From NCBI GenBank assembly GCA_037349105.1, contig JAYJMM010000122.1, forward strand, positions 1,364,001 to 1,428,000: a stretch of DNA of 64,000 bases. The letters are read 5' to 3'. Below, piece by piece: positions 11,911-24,895 of this stretch. The position numbers and the translations under genes were made by a program. This DNA is from Limnomonas spitsbergensis. Taxonomy: Eukaryota; Chlorophyta; Chlorophyceae; Chlamydomonadales. Position 1 is the stretch's first letter, and the number at the start of each line of letters is the position of its first letter. The notes under the pieces were generated by a model that saw only the letters and a program-made list of their open reading frames with translations, was not told the DNA's origin and did no database searches.

Positions 11911-13430
11911 TGTTTTTGCCCCACCCTCGTAGTAGAGTGCACAAAAATGAAAAGGGGGCTCGGCGGGGGCGCAGCATTGGCGGCGGCTTGGCGCAGCCCC
12001 GCAAGCTAGCAAGGAGGCCTATTTTCATTCTTGTTAGATGAAAGCAAAATTCAATGTAATCGAAAGGGAGATTATTAAAACGCCGACGCGAGGGATACAG
12101 GGAGGCGCGAAGACGGCGAGAAAAAATAGGAACTCGCCACATTTTGCCCTAGGGACCGAATGACTGTATGAACTAGGTATTATAGACTAGGTAAGGAAAA
12201 TAAGCATACGGAGCTCCGAATGAATAAAACGTCATAAACGAGCGAATGCACAACACTGGCAATGGCTGGGCCCTAACCTAAAGAGCATGCCTGTACAGCG
12301 GCTAACAAGGTCTAGAAATCCTGAATACCGGTATAATGATTTTGTATGCCAGTTAACTTGGTGACGGCCTTGCGGCCTGCCATTTGGCATGTTGCCTATT
12401 GAACACCGGGATGAGTGACATGGGACATGTTTAGAAAAGGCAGAATACCCAAAACCAATTCCATCTTAGTTGCCATTGACTTGCAAGCTTTCTCTCTAGG
12501 GAACTGGGTGCCGATCGGGCGGGTTGCACATGCCCCCGTTTCCTACGTCCTAGTGCGCCATGCAAGTCTGGGGGCAACACTCCATGCATGTTTCTAGATG
12601 GGGCCTGGGGCTGCATGGATGGGTGGTTACACTTGGTTACCTGGTCTGATGTTAAGTGAGCAAGCAATGGCTGTGGTCATGCATGTGACTTGTAGGCCAG
12701 GAATTTCGCTGGGGCCCCCACTGTTGCGGCTAGACTGAGTGGCAGTGATCTTTCCTGTCAACATCGTTATTTATTGTTTTGATTACGTGTGCATACTCGA
12801 TTCGATTGATGGCTTGCTTGCACATGCCGCGGAGCCGTGCATCGCTTGCGACCCTGTCTGCACCGACCGGGCCCTCATCGCAGCGACTCGCCTTTCTAGC
12901 AGTGATCCCGATTACGACTTGCGATGTCAAGACCTCATTTGTATATGTGTCACCTGCGCACTAATGGCACCTCTGCCTGACGACTCCGACCAGGCCGCTC
13001 TCGGTGTTGTGTAGGTTTGCTCCAACTCGAACGCTGACATTAGAGATTAGTTTTAAGGTACGTCTAACTCATGATCGGTATTCCAATGTCTGCGTGAGAA
13101 GCTATACTTCGAGTTCGTCGCCTGTCACCACCGACTTCGACCACCGCCTGCTGGATGAGTGATCGGGTGATAAGTGGAGCCGGGGGAAAGTTGACTTCTC
13201 GCACAGTGTATGCGACTGGCATATCTTTCTTAGCTCAGAACAAATCTTTATCTTGTTTCATTCCTGATCTCAGGCTTCGACTCTCAGAACTCAGTGCGCC
13301 CGAGTAGTTTAAAAAATTTAATGTACGGAGATGGTACGGCTATATCTCTGAAACGTAGCTTGGTTAACTGTCATAAAGAAGTGGTTGTCACAATACTAAA
13401 GGGTATGGTTGGCTAAACGCATGCATTCAG
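11911..13430. other. Gap before the MYND gene
   Basis: Mostly featureless. A 91-codon plus-strand ORF (12739-13014) is Cys- and Asp-rich with no domain I know. The missing 5' exons of the MYND gene could lie here, but I could not define any. Confidence 0.4.
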
Positions 13431-15340
13431 ATCTCGGCGTTGGTGGTGGATACGAGGCAATGCTCTGGGGTATGCATGACCGACTTAGGGGAATGCCCTT
13501 CTTTCCAGCCATGAGGGATGGCAGCCAGGTAGGTGTTGATCAGGAAGCGAGGCTTGGCTACAACACATGCTCTACTACCGCACTATAGCCAAGTTAATCC
13601 CAGCCTGGTCTATTTCATGTGGGCTCGTGCCGGACGCTTCCTTGGCGGCCACATACAGGGGGGGCGGCCATGCATGTGTAGGAAGTAGGTACCACCCCCT
13701 TCGTACCTATGGTGGTAGGTACTCTCCAGCCCCTACCGGTGATGCCAGATGAAACAAAGGGGAGTGAGGCGAGAGAGTACCAGGATGGCAGGCAATTAAT
13801 GATGTGCCATACTCTTTATAATGCAGGCCATCCAGGAACCGTCAGTGGTGAACAGGACTGCGTAGCGTTCTGCGATGCCGTCAATATCGGCTGGGCCCTT
13901 CGGCCCGACCACCAAGTGGGCTTGCCGATGGTCAGTAATGAACACTGTGCTATTCCCCACCACTGGCCCTTGCCATGCTTCCCTGCCCACCAGCCCCCCC
14001 TCACCTCCCACCAACCTCTCCTTCACCCACCTTCCAACTCCCTACCCGTCCCTGCTGCCCTTTAACTCACCTACCCATTCCCTGCCCCCCTTCCCTTCCT
14101 CTTCCCCTCCCCTGAATTTCCCTTGACCTGCCCCCCTCCCTTGCTCATTCCCTGCCCCCCTTCCCTAGTTCCCTGCCCCTCCCCTGCCCTCCTTCACACA
14201 CCCTCCACCTTCCCTGTGTCTCCCCTGCCCTTCCCATACATACCTGCCGATGATCAGATACTCAATTACCTGGCAGAGAGCACCGCTTCTGACATCAAGA
14301 GGATTGCCAACAGCTCCGAGACCATGGCCACTCTCAAAGACATTGCCGCCCACAAGCAGTGGCGCAACAACCCCATGTTCGGGCCGGAGCTCGCTGCTGC
14401 GGCAGAAATCTTGTTCGCACGTTGCAGCCGCGGCTGCTCCTTCTTGCAAGCAACAACCAATGATATGGTTAGGATATGTGGGATGTTCGAGCAGATGGGG
14501 AGAAACCAGGCCAGCAGGATATACATGGCAACAGCAGCAAGTTTGGACCCAGGGCCCCGCCCGCTTATCCCTTCCCAACTGCTGGCTTTTGCTGGCCCTT
14601 GAGGGCCCGGTAGCACGCTAGGGCAGCCCCCTTGGAAAGTTAACAAAGCTGGGAACTCATATATCGACGCCCGCTTCCCGTGTGCTGCAAAATGTTGCAT
14701 CAACATAGAGGGTTCAACGAAGTTTGGGGTTTGCGCCCTCTGTAAGAAGGCACACTATTGCAGCAGGACATGGTGAGGAAGGGGCAGGGGAAGGGGGACA
14801 ATGGCCATGCCGGTTCATTGATGCAGTGCCAGCAGTAGCATGGAGTCCTAGGCTGTTCCATCGGTGCAGAGCCATCCAGCACCATGCAGTGCTCTGCTGT
14901 GCTGATGTGCCATGCAGTGCTATCCTGCACTGTGCAGTGCTATGCTGTGCTATGCAGTGCCATCCAGCGCCATTCATTGCCATCCAGCGCCATTCATTGC
15001 CGTACGTTGCCATGCAGAGCCATTCATTGCCATCGTGTGCCGTGTAGTGCCATGCAGTGTCATGCAGTGTCAGTGTCCTCCAGCGCCATGTAGAGCCATG
15101 CAGTGCCATTCAGGATCACACAGAGCTATGCTGTGTCATGCATTGCCAGACACGTCATGCAGTGCCAGGCAGAGCCATGCCGTGCCATGCAGTTTATGTG
15201 CACAGACTATTTATCTTTGGTCCCTCCGATTTCACAGCCAGGAATCCCACTGGCGTGCGCACAAAGCTGTCTGCAAGGGCTATCTGAAGAGGGGCGACAA
15301 GAAGAGCGAAAAGACAGCAGGCAAGCCTCTCAAGAAGTAG
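13431..15340 (+). CDS. MYND-type zinc-finger protein (3' exons)
   Basis: Exons with compatible phases are 13431-13532, 13827-13930, 14258-14540, 14640-14772 and 15238-15340, ending in TAG. The penultimate exon supplies Cys-Cys...CALCKKAHYCSRT. Splicing across a GTGAGG donor with phase 2 joins it to CQESHWRAHKAVC, giving the classic MYND pattern C-x2-C...C-x3-C...H-x3-C. The preceding 14258-14540 exon is helical (LNYLAESTASDIKRIANSSE), like an armadillo-type region. MYND fingers bind Pro-rich peptides in partner proteins and often occur in chromatin or methyltransferase proteins; no SET domain is seen. The tail is Lys-rich. The 5' end is undefined. The last intron holds a short-unit minisatellite. 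TGTAA lies at ~15448, about 108 bases after the stop. Confidence 0.8.
14840..15200. repeat. GCCATGCAGT-type minisatellite in an intron
   Basis: Degenerate head-to-tail units of about 10-21 bp (GCCATGCAGTG, GCCATCCAGCGCCATTCATT) fill most of the last intron of the MYND gene. Confidence 0.85.
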
Positions 15341-15819
15341 GCATCGAAAGAGGGCCTCGCGAGGAGGCTTTGTATTTGTTGCGCAAATGAGGGCTGAATC
15401 AACGGTACAGATAACACATTATACAATACTGAAGCATTGCACTTAAATGTAAGGAACTTGGCTTTTTGGCCGGTTTTCTCTCCTCACTTACCTCACACTA
15501 CCAGAACTTGCCAGGTTTCGCTTCCCCATTTTATTTCAGTTTGCCCATTACCATACATATTTCACTAGTTGTCTGCATTATTGTCAAGTCAAGGCCTGCT
15601 AAGTGTAGTCAGCCGACCCGGCAAGTTTGAAAGACAGCTTCAGAACTCAATAATTCATGTTTGTGGGTCATCCTGGTGTTTGCTTGAACCCAATGAAGAG
15701 AGAAAGAACGGGAGGCTAGGCCAGTCTGAAATATGGTTTTGCGGCATGTGCCCCTAGGGCGTAGGCTAGATGCCACAGTTGCCTCGTTCAAGGAGAGCCT
15801 CTGCAACTTTGTTCTGTCA

Positions 15820-16105
15820 TGCAGTTGTGCTGGGGCAGGCTTGGGTGGGAGGCTCTGACCTTTGTTGAGGACGTGTTAGGCATTGTTGAGGCCTACTTTG
15901 TTGCTTTCTTTTGCCTTCTTCGGGAATAGGCTTGAGTGGGGAAGGGATACTTCAGGCTGCCTTTTCCTTTTGGGAGGTGTCTTTGTGTTATTTTCCTTCT
16001 TTCCCTCTCACCCTAAGTTCCTTTTCTTTTCTCCCAACGAAACAGTTGGGCGCCAACGCGGCTGAGCCTTTTTGAGCAGGGCTCAGAGGTGTAATGTCAT
16101 TGACA
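15820..16105 (+). mobile_element. Non-LTR element family 1, copy 2 (3' end only)
   Basis: It repeats the GTGGGAGGCTCTGACCTTTG block, the pyrimidine-rich UTR, and the end CAGGGCTCAGAGGTGTAATG seen at 10000-10255, with scattered substitutions. Only about the last 25 codons and the UTR are present. A shorter, degenerate piece of the same UTR (TTTTCTCCCAACGGGACAGG) occurs near 17775. Confidence 0.75.
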
Positions 16106-16339
16106 GATTGACTTGAAACTAATTAACCAAGTAAGTATGCAATCAATCTCGAAGAAAGCATGGACAGGAGTCTGCTTGACAGGTACTGGTGTCTCTAGAG
16201 ATTTGGAGGTAATTCACAAGGGTTTCCTTAGGCAGTGTCTGGGTCTTTGCAAGTCTGTGGCCAAACATGTTCTCATGAGTGAACTGCACCGTGATCCCTT
16301 ATCTTTAGTATTTTTCAGCAGACCCTGAGTTTCTGGAAT

Positions 16340-17300
16340 AGAATTTATATGAGGCCTGACAATGACCTTGTGAAAATGGCTACGCAGGAAAGTTGTGATT
16401 TGGCAAAGGCTGGCACTTCACTTTGTTGGGCTGGTTTTCTATCTTCGATACTGATGACTCTGGGTATTGATTTATTGACTGCTTCAGCCAATACCTCTTT
16501 GGATATTGAGGTCATTCTGAGTTCAGCTAAGTTTCAGTGGCTTCCCAAAATTTCCAGGATTATGCCACGTTTGGCCCTGACAGTACGTGCTACTCCTGAC
16601 TCAGAACGCTCGGGGTACAACTTGTTTACGTTCTCTCAGTGGTTCCAAATTAAGCGTGATTTGAAGGATACATTTTGGTACAATTTGAGCAAGCCTTTAT
16701 ATCATTTTCGCAGTAGCCCGGTATCGGATGGGGTCGCATTGGCTGAATATTGAGACGGGGCGCATTGAGAAACCTTGTGTGCCTAGTAGCGAGAGGATTT
16801 GTATATGTTGTTATCTTAAATGTCGGGAGGATGAGCTTCAGATGATTTGTTGCCCGTTCTACACAGACCTTCGTTTTCAATTTAACCTTACTTTCCATAA
16901 TTTCCTAGAGGATGAGGATGAGGCCATGAAACGGTTCGCCAATGGAGTGTGGGGCAAACTAAATGCAGAGGTTTCTGCATCGGTGTTCTGGAAGAAATTT
17001 GGTCCTTTTTTTCCAGTGTATATGATGAAAAAAAAGAATAATCGCAAAACTTTGCCAAATCTCCCGTCTCCCCCCTAATCCTCTAGGCGGTGCTCAATCA
17101 AACTCTTTTGCACCCACGTCATGTTTTATGACTGGGGTTTACCTTCTGCACTATGGGGTTCATTTTCACGCCACTGTCGAGGTTGTGTGCTAGTTGCTTG
17201 CCCAGGGGGGTCTCTGGTTTTCGCTTTCTGTCTTAGTGTATCAAGTTATTCAAGTGCCTGTACCGGTTTACGGGCACATGTCCCATGCATCATAGGTGTT
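16340..17300 (+). mobile_element. LINE-like reverse-transcriptase C-terminal relic (family 2)
   Basis: A plus-strand frame from 16349 to ~16720, then a second frame from ~16728 to 17078, together resemble the tail of a LINE polyprotein. The second part has GSHWLNIETGR, then ICICCYLKCREDELQMICC and FYTDLRFQF, the Cys-rich end typical of these proteins. The switch between the two frames near 16720-16735 is a frameshift, and upstream RT motifs are lacking, so the copy is dead. A 3' segment ends near 17300 with GGGCACATGTCCCATGCATC, a motif also found at ~38527 and ~41365. Confidence 0.7.
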
Positions 17301-17970
17301 GCTCTGATGGACTGTAAAAACTTCACAAAACTTCACATGAAGATTCAAGTCAATCGAAAACTGAAACAACCAATAAAGCTCAAGCAAAAAGGCACGTCAG
17401 ACCTGTCAAAATTCAATTAAAAGGTATTCACCCCCGCGAAAAATTAAAAGGGTGGGCCGCACATTCAAAGGGTTCTAGCACACGGTTCTAGCAGGGGGGT
17501 CTAGTTATTCAGCCACAGCAACTGCCCCGCACACCAAGAAAAGGCAAAGCAAAACAACTTCAGGAGGCAGAGAAGACTCGCCAGATGTTCAAAAGACGTT
17601 TTATGGACTTCATTCTGAGGCAGGTCAAGGTCCGAAAAGCAAAATATTCCACTGCCCCACACACCAGCTACATCTCAGCCGATGGCTTGATTGGGCCACT
17701 GGCCTAGCAAGGTGCTTGGGTAAGCACTAAACGAGCAACCATGCTCCACAATTTCCGACACAAGTTCCTTAAATTTTCTCCCAACGGGACAGGTGGACGC
17801 CCAAGCGAGATGTAAGCTAGCTCCCCGCCACATTTTCCACGTGTTATGATGTGCTCACCCCCCACTACTTATCGAAGCAGGGGTCACCAGCTTTTGACGA
17901 GCAAAAAAGGCAGGACCCGCTCCAGCCCAGTAGCCGACCAGGTTTTGACGGGCAAAAAGGCGCGACCCGC
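17301..17970. other. Spacer downstream of the ZIP gene
   Basis: It contains the degenerate family-1 UTR piece near 17775 and a short direct duplication (TTTTGACGAGCAAAAAGGC type, 17887 and 17943). No gene is seen. The 3' UTR of the ZIP gene must lie here. Confidence 0.5.
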
Positions 17971-20900
17971 TCAAGCCCAGTAGGCGATGCACGCCATACT
18001 GGCGCACCCAAAGAAAAGGGCAACATAGGACCACATGTGGAAGGTCATGCTCTTGGTGAGATCGGGTCGCGTAAAGTCCTCGGCAATCATCTGGACCATG
18101 CTGATGTACAACAGCAGGCCCGCGGAAACGCAGTTCAGGACGCCCTGCACGCCGAGCGCCACATTACTCTCCGGGTCGTACGTGTTTGAAATGCCAATCC
18201 CGATGGCGGTACCCAGCGGCGTTGTAATGGAGTAGGAGACCGCCATGGTGATCGCACTGCGAGGCAAGCAGCAGTTTAGGGTTAAGCATTTTGGCAGGTA
18301 GCAGTTTTTATTAGGTCAGGAAAGAGTTGATAGGTGGGCGGGGGCGGGGGTTGAGGCATGGCTCCTGACCGTTTTCGCAAACATTACTCAATGATGATCA
18401 GCAGGGCTCAACCAGCAGGGTGCTGAGACATATGATTGATATGACCATTGACCAACAAGGTCGGCCAGGTCTCGACATCGCTCCACCAGTGGTATCGCAT
18501 GGTTAGCTACGCACGGAGAACCCACAGCCCACAAGTCACAACAGGTTGCCCAGCCAGGCCTGGTCGAGCATTTCTTCCTCATCACTTCTGCACTGCTTGT
18601 CTCCATCTTTCCATTTAAAGGAACATAGTAATTAATGATGGTTCTTTTTCCTCATCAATGCTCTTGCCCCACCTCTTCATCTCAATCTTGCCGAGGACCA
18701 GGACGGTGCCCAGACCCAGGCCCTCAATCCCTTGGTGGAAGATGAGGGCGATGATCATGGCAATAACGGCACTCCGGTCGTCTACCATCACTCCCAGGTT
18801 CAGGCCTGAAGGGCTCAGGGGCAGAGGAGGGGCCAGGGTGGAGAGAGGAGCCAAAGGTTCAAAAGTCAGGGCAAAGGGGGGTTCAAGGGGCAGAGGAGGG
18901 GCCAGGGTGGAGAGAGGAGGGGGCAGTCTTTAAGGGCGGGGCAAAGGAGGTTGCAGGGGCAGTGGAGGGTCAAGGGTTGAGAGAGGAGGAGCCAAGGAGG
19001 GTCCAGGGCTTGAAAGGCGGGGCAAAGGAGGGTTCAGGTTGAAGGTACAGCCACAGAGTTTCAGGAAAGAGGAGGGAGAGGGGGAGGGGCCAGAATATCC
19101 CTATACCCAGGGCATGGGCCTTGGTATGGGGAGGGTTGGGTGAGGGGGGGGGCAGGGGAAAGGGTTCAGGGTGAGGGCACACCAGCACAGCCATTATGAT
19201 AGTGGACTAAATGCCCATCCTTTTAGGGGGAAGGGCGGCATCTTATCATGCACAATAGTAAATGTGTGACTCACCTATGAGGACGCTATGCACCACGCAG
19301 CCAACCTCAAACATGTAGGCCGTGATCTTCTGACGGGTCGTGCCAGTTTGAGTCTGCAACAGCAGAAGGAGAGGGGGGAAAGGGGTCAGGCACATAGGTG
19401 AGACACATGTCGAGAAGAAAGGTTACACATCCAGGGCAAGGGAGCAGGCTGTGTCGACAGGCACAGCGGGAAAAGCAGCGGGAAAAGCAGGCTGGGCGGG
19501 CGAGCAAGCGTGCACGGGTATAGTGGGCCATGCCAGCAAGCGAGGGGCACGCAGGTGGGCCTCCTCCTCCGTAAAGAACAGTAGGCCTCGTTCTTTTTTG
19601 TTGCGATCATGATATCTCTTGGTTCCCATCATTCTCCCCTCCCACATAATCTCCTGAGGTCCTCACTGTCCTGAACTCCCTCGTATGGTGGTCCAATGGT
19701 CATGAACTCCCCCCCAAATCTTCAGGTTGTTGTGATTTAGTTAAAATCCCGTTAAATTCCTGAAATCTGTTTGGATACTACACCCATCATTCTTAACCGA
19801 GTCTCAACTGAGTCCTCCCTACCTGCTTCATCATGGACACTGCCACAATAGACGCGCGGGCGTGGGTGTTGTTGATCCCATGCACTGGATCATTGCACTC
19901 CGAGGCTTCGCTCTCAGTGGGAATGTGCTTCAGGGGCGATGGGTTCGACACGGACCCTTTCTGCTCCGATTCTTTCTGCTCCTTTTCTTTGAACTCCAAT
20001 TCTTCCTGCTCCAATGCAGCTTCAAAACTGCCCAACTCGTCGAACAGCTCCGCATTGTTCCTACGCAGCCGTCACAGTAATTCAAAGCAGTCCTTCCAGT
20101 CCTTATCAGTCACTGCAATTCAAATCAGTCCTACTAGTTCAAATCAGTAACAGCAGCTGTGATCAATGCGGCACAATGTCAAGGCTGGACTAACAGACCT
20201 GATGCTCAACTACGGTGCAGCCAGGTTGCATCTTAGACAAGACAGGTTGCTCATATATGGCAAAGGCGTGCATGGGGCCAGAAGAACGGGCCGATGAACC
20301 TACTTGGCAACGTATATGTGTGCAAGGTTCTCTGTAATGGCCATGGCCAAGATCCCGAACAACACGCAGCAACCTCCGATGGGGTACTCGTTTATCTGAT
20401 TCAGTTGAGAGATGCCCTCTGCAAGAATCAGAGAGAAATGATAATTTCATACGGTAGTGCTGCAGCTACAATTCAACAATGGCCTCCAGTTGTGGGGACC
20501 TGTTGTAGGATGCCATACTGCTTGGGCCACCGGCTGTAGGCAGGTTCAAGCTTCGGCCCCATTGGCTCGGGGGGTGTTTAGAGCCCAAGGAGGTGTTTAG
20601 AGCCCACTGAAATAAACACAGACAGAGCTCTAGGTCCACAACATCGATCACAGGTGTACGGTAATGAGGTTATCCTGTAAAAAGTCTCTTGCAAGCTTGA
20701 TCACTGGGCGAGCATGATAGCTGGCCGGGCTATGAAGAAGAGAGGATGTTGGAGTGTTATTGGGTGAGGACAGCAGCCTAGGACTGAGGCCCGTCGAACG
20801 GGGACCAAGAGCCATGAGGCACGGTGCAAGACATGAACATTTATGTTATAACAGTTCGTACTGAACACGTACAACCCACAGAACTTCCCAGTTTCGAAAT

Positions 20901-22942
20901 AGTGATCGGAAGGGCAGGCAGGGGACAGGCAGAAATAAAGAAAGTTAACGGTGCTGCGCAGAGACGTCTGACGAACACTGCATGAGACAAAGCCCCCATA
21001 CGGTACCGAGAAGATCAAGGACCGTGATAGATCACGCTTTCTTCAAGCTTAAAAGTCGCAAGTCTCGGGTTGAGGAAACATCATCCAGTCGGAAAGCATA
21101 GCGCCTGCTCTCGAGCCATTCACCGCACCCTGACCCACCCAGGTGCGATACCAGAGGACACGAGTCACGAGTGGGGACATTTAGGTCTCATCTCATCTGT
21201 ATCGGCTTTGATCAATCCGCATAATAATCATCACCACGTGTAATGGTGGTTACAGGCCCCGGTTTTATTCACGAGTACCGGTATGGATTAAGGGGGACAC
21301 TTTACATTGGTGAGTCCGACCTGGTATGAACCAAGTATTTTTGCGTTGCAGAGCTCGTTGCAGAGTTGGCTTTATGAAGAATATTCTCCTTTAACTTAAC
21401 AAAGAAAAAACCAACCATTCAGGCTATTGAGGCCACAGTCATAAAAGAGGGAAGCAGGAAACTCACTGCTACCCATCATGGGCAGAGATTATGTTGGGGG
21501 TGGCAGGCACACCCATGGGGGGAGCACCAATCGCAATTCCTGTTTCAGACATTGACGCATGCATGCTAGGGAATTTATCACGAACGACCAGAGTGACACT
21601 CGAACTAGGCACGATTCCTGGCAGCTTTATTTACATTTGCCTTCTGCTTGAACCTTGAGCTCTTTCATCTGCTGTGCAATCAGACCCAGTAACCCAAATG
21701 GACCATGGGATGTGCTTGCGTTGTTGCCTAATTCATAGGCAGCCTTGTCGGTGGAGGCACAAAGTATAACTTTTTGATTCCCTGTTGTCAGGGCACTGAT
21801 TGAAGTTTTAAAGAAGAAGGATCTTCCAGTGCCACCAGTACCCTGGACTCTATAAAGCCTCCGTAAAGCGGGTTTTACCGATACGGCAGCAATTGCCTGA
21901 AAAGCTGCAGCCTGGTCAGGGCCTCAGGGGATTTAAAAATAAATTAATATCGACGACAGCAATTGTACCGTATCAAATGTTTTTTAGGCAAGTACATTCG
22001 CTTGAGGACAGTACAACAATTTACTGCGTCGAAGGATTTAGTCAGAATGGTAGCATGCATGTCACACCCCACCACAGCAGTGTTAGGGTCGGCTATGATA
22101 TCTTTAGAGGCCTGAATGAGGCCCTGACTATACGACTCAGCATTTTTTGACATACCAAGCTCCACCCACTGAGACCTCCTACCGTTGTTGATGTAGGCTT
22201 GTAACTCTACATCAGTGTTCCACACCTTCTGCAAAACTGCAGACTTTTGCCAGCCCTTGAGTTTCTTTTTAACTCCATCAACAATGGGATTCGGCATGTT
22301 ATGATGAGGGTGCTGATCAGATTACCAGAAATTCTCACTTGACTGGGGAAGTATAAAATTATAACAGGGAAAGCGGGTGTCAGAAAAAAAATACAGTCAC
22401 GCCATTTAGAAATGTAGGTCGCCACTCATCTCATCTGTATCGGCGCTGATCAGTTCGCAACAAAATCATGAGCATGAACTTGCTGGCATGACATCCCCAT
22501 GCCTCTGGATTATGGAACACCCTGTTCGGACACCTACCAGCCATAACGTGGACGAGAGCGAGGGCAATAATGGCACCAGCACTGAGGGCTCGTAGCAAGA
22601 AAGTCATGACGCTGCTCGGGTCACGGAAGGCCTGAGCAAGTAGCCAAGGAGGTCGGGCAACCCAGCAAAAAAATGAGAGATTGCGACAGGGCCAGAGAAT
22701 TTAGAGAGGGATACTACAAAAACCACATACCGGTATAGCACTTCGGAGGGACAAATGCGCAGCCTATCCCGTGGAATGGAGCTGACACAAATCCCGAACG
22801 GTTTCCCGTCTTAATTGCCGAAACGGCCAGCGCACGGACTGTTGCTTACCTTGATGAACAGAGGCGGCATGGCTCCCATCATGGACGCTGCGAGGATGAT
22901 AAACACCGAGGCGATGCGCAGGTCCAATGTGGACTCGGCCAT
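17971..22942 (-). CDS. ZIP-family zinc/iron transporter
   Basis: Seven exons, transcribed right to left: 22851-22942, 22538-22631, 20305-20417, 19823-20060, 19275-19353, 18673-18790 and 17971-18256. They total 1,020 bases, or 339 residues, with every junction in phase. The protein starts MAESTLDLRIASVF and has about eight membrane segments. An acidic, Ser/Glu-rich cytoplasmic loop lies between segments 3 and 4. The family's metal-site motifs are present: EVGCVVHS in segment 4 and FHQGIEG in segment 5, followed by SITTPLGTAIGIGIS. The end is AYWA. ZIP proteins move Zn2+, Fe2+ or Mn2+ into the cytosol. Similarity is to the plant/algal IRT-ZIP branch; substrate and membrane are not predictable. 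Unusual point: Val replaces the usual Gly after HSVLI. A helicase relic sits in intron 2. Confidence 0.93.
18800..19190. repeat. Purine-rich imperfect repeats in ZIP intron
   Basis: Units such as GGGGCAGAGGAGGGGCCAGG and GGAGAGAGGAG recur with imperfect spacing in the intron between exons 5 and 6 of the ZIP gene. Confidence 0.7.
21627..22297 (-). mobile_element. Pif1-like helicase relic (Helitron- or virus-type) inside ZIP intron 2
   Basis: On the minus strand, 21925-21627 encodes DQAAAFQAIAAV, then VQGTGGTGRSFFFKT, which is a Walker A loop in the Pif1/Helitron style, then KVILCASTDKAAYELG and ASTSHGPFGLLG. A second open frame just upstream (22297-21944, 117 codons) ends in a stop close to it, in a different frame, and is probably part of the same broken element. 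The catalytic Lys of the Walker A loop is Arg, and only motifs I and Ia are present, so the fragment cannot be an active helicase. It lies on the same strand as the host gene. Whether it came from a Helitron, another transposon or a cellular gene is not decidable here. Confidence 0.65.
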
Positions 22943-24895
22943 CTGATCTTGACGTCGTCCGACTAGCTTCTTTTTGTTTCTGTTCTTGAGACGGCCCTCA
23001 GTCTATCTAGTGCTACCTCTACTTACTGTACTAACTGCCCTTGTGAATCAATGCCCATCCCACGAAAATGCTTATATACCTGACGGTATGAATGGCTATA
23101 GCGTGGCAGGAGCGTAGCAATGGCCAGTGATGGGCACTCGAGTATCGGTATCCATACACTGTACGGATGTCGACCGTATGAAAGTAAATTTAAGATCCAT
23201 ACGGTGTACGGTGCGTGGTGCAAAAAAAATGAGAAGGGGGGGTCGGGAATGGTTCGGGGGCGCAGCAAGGCCTCTGACACCTAGGGCGTCGGGCCCATCC
23301 TCCGGCTTACAATAAAGGATATGTTCCCCATGATGTTTTAAGGGTTTTCAGAATCCTGTGTCGCTCGCGTGGCTCTCCGGCTGACGTATGTATGACGTGA
23401 AACATGGTTCCAATCGGGGCTATTCGGGGCCGTACGGTCCGGTGGTATGGTCAAAGTCTCCACGACTAAGTTCGAGACTCATATTCAAAGATAAAAAAAC
23501 TCATTGGAAAAGATCGCACAAAAGGCCTGAGGCCCCTTGGGGCCCCGTCATTATTTCAACTTCTATCTTGTTCATACCCCCGCCGTACCACTTGCGGGAC
23601 CTGTTAAGCTCCTGCCTGTCTGCCTCATACAGTGCTCCACACAACCGAGCTGTCTGCCTCATCCAGACTGCACACGGGCAAGCACCCGGGCTACAGCTGT
23701 CTTTTTGTGTCAGCTTCTCAGGCTTCTGGGGTTGGGCGGCCAGTCTCACACCCGAGGGGGGGGGACCAGGAAAAAAAAGGGCCCCCATCCCCCCTTATTC
23801 TTCGAAACTCATCCGTTTCACATGGGAGTTGCACCTACCGACTTTAGGAGGGTATCTCGACTTGAAGAAGAAAGCAAACGTTTCTTTCAGGGTTAGTTTC
23901 CCCCCCTCCTAGTTTAACATGCGTTGACCGGGTACTTCATGTTGACCGTTGACCATGCACAGGGGGTTGTTGGAAAGCCCTGGCCCTACCCTATGCAGTG
24001 AGATCTTCATCGGGGTTGATATGTTATTTGCGAAGTACGCTTTCGTGCAATCTACGAAATCCTCATTGTTTGGCTCCCTTTACCTCAGGCACCGCTGGGC
24101 CGAAAAGCATTTTAAGACCAGATATGGAAATCTCTCGTCAACCTCTATAATTTTTAAGGATAGGGTATTTCCAGTTTTTCTTTGCACCCCATCCCGCTCA
24201 CAACTTGTTAATACACAGCAAAAGAATAAGACTGCTGTTGCATGTAGGTCCCTAAGTTATTCGCTGGATACCGGTAGGGCTTCATCTGCAGCGGTTCTAC
24301 ACCAAAATGACCATGTCAGCCACGCCCAAGCCGGCTGAGCGAAAAATGGCACGGGTGACTCCTCTCTGGTGCATAATCGCTGGACCCTGATGGGCGCTCG
24401 TCTGCGGGGGGCTGGCGGGATGAGCAAGCTCAATTCTAGCTACCATGTACAGCTAGGATCATGCCTGGTGCATGGGGGCAAGAACATGGAACCCAGTAAA
24501 GCAGCAGCCGGATCCAAGGTGCAGCCATCGAATTTGTATATTATAATTTGTATCCGTCCCTACATGATCTTCTGATTGCAATTTATTTGCTTGGCCACCT
24601 CTTGTCGTCCAGGCCGCTGTGTTCCAAAAAGGGAGTAAACGCTGTGAAGCAGTTACTGGCAGTCTGGCACAGTCAGCATACGTGCCCATGGATGGAAGGA
24701 CTGATGAAGACAGTCCAGCAAACATGATCAAGGATCATTACGATTAAATGTGGGCATTTTCCATACCTACTGATGACAAGTTGCTGTTCTGTCGCCAAAT
24801 AGCCAACGCGGGGCAGTGACCGTAAGCTTGGCGGGCGTTGTACATCTGTCTAGTCTTGGCATGAAACAGCTTTGCTTGTCTGAGTTGACTGCGCC
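22943..24895. other. Intergenic region between ZIP and gene A
   Basis: This divergent spacer must hold the promoters of ZIP (-) and gene A (+). I see no clear core promoter. It carries a fragment of element X at 24060-24200. A long open stretch at 23388-23912 exists on both strands with no domain. Confidence 0.5.
24060..24200 (-). mobile_element. Fragment of element X
   Basis: GGCCGAAAAGCATTTTAAG, TGGAAATCTCTCGTCAACC, and a tail reading CCAGTTTTTCTTTGCACCCC parallel the 11840-11940 part of X copy 1 and, inverted, 62440-62530 of copy 2. Confidence 0.6.

Noticed and set aside
12739..13014. 91-codon Cys-rich ORF
   Set aside because: No recognisable domain, and I could not connect it in phase to the MYND exons.
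23388..23912. 174-codon plus-strand ORF
   Set aside because: Both strands are open, composition is uneven, and there is no domain or splice support.
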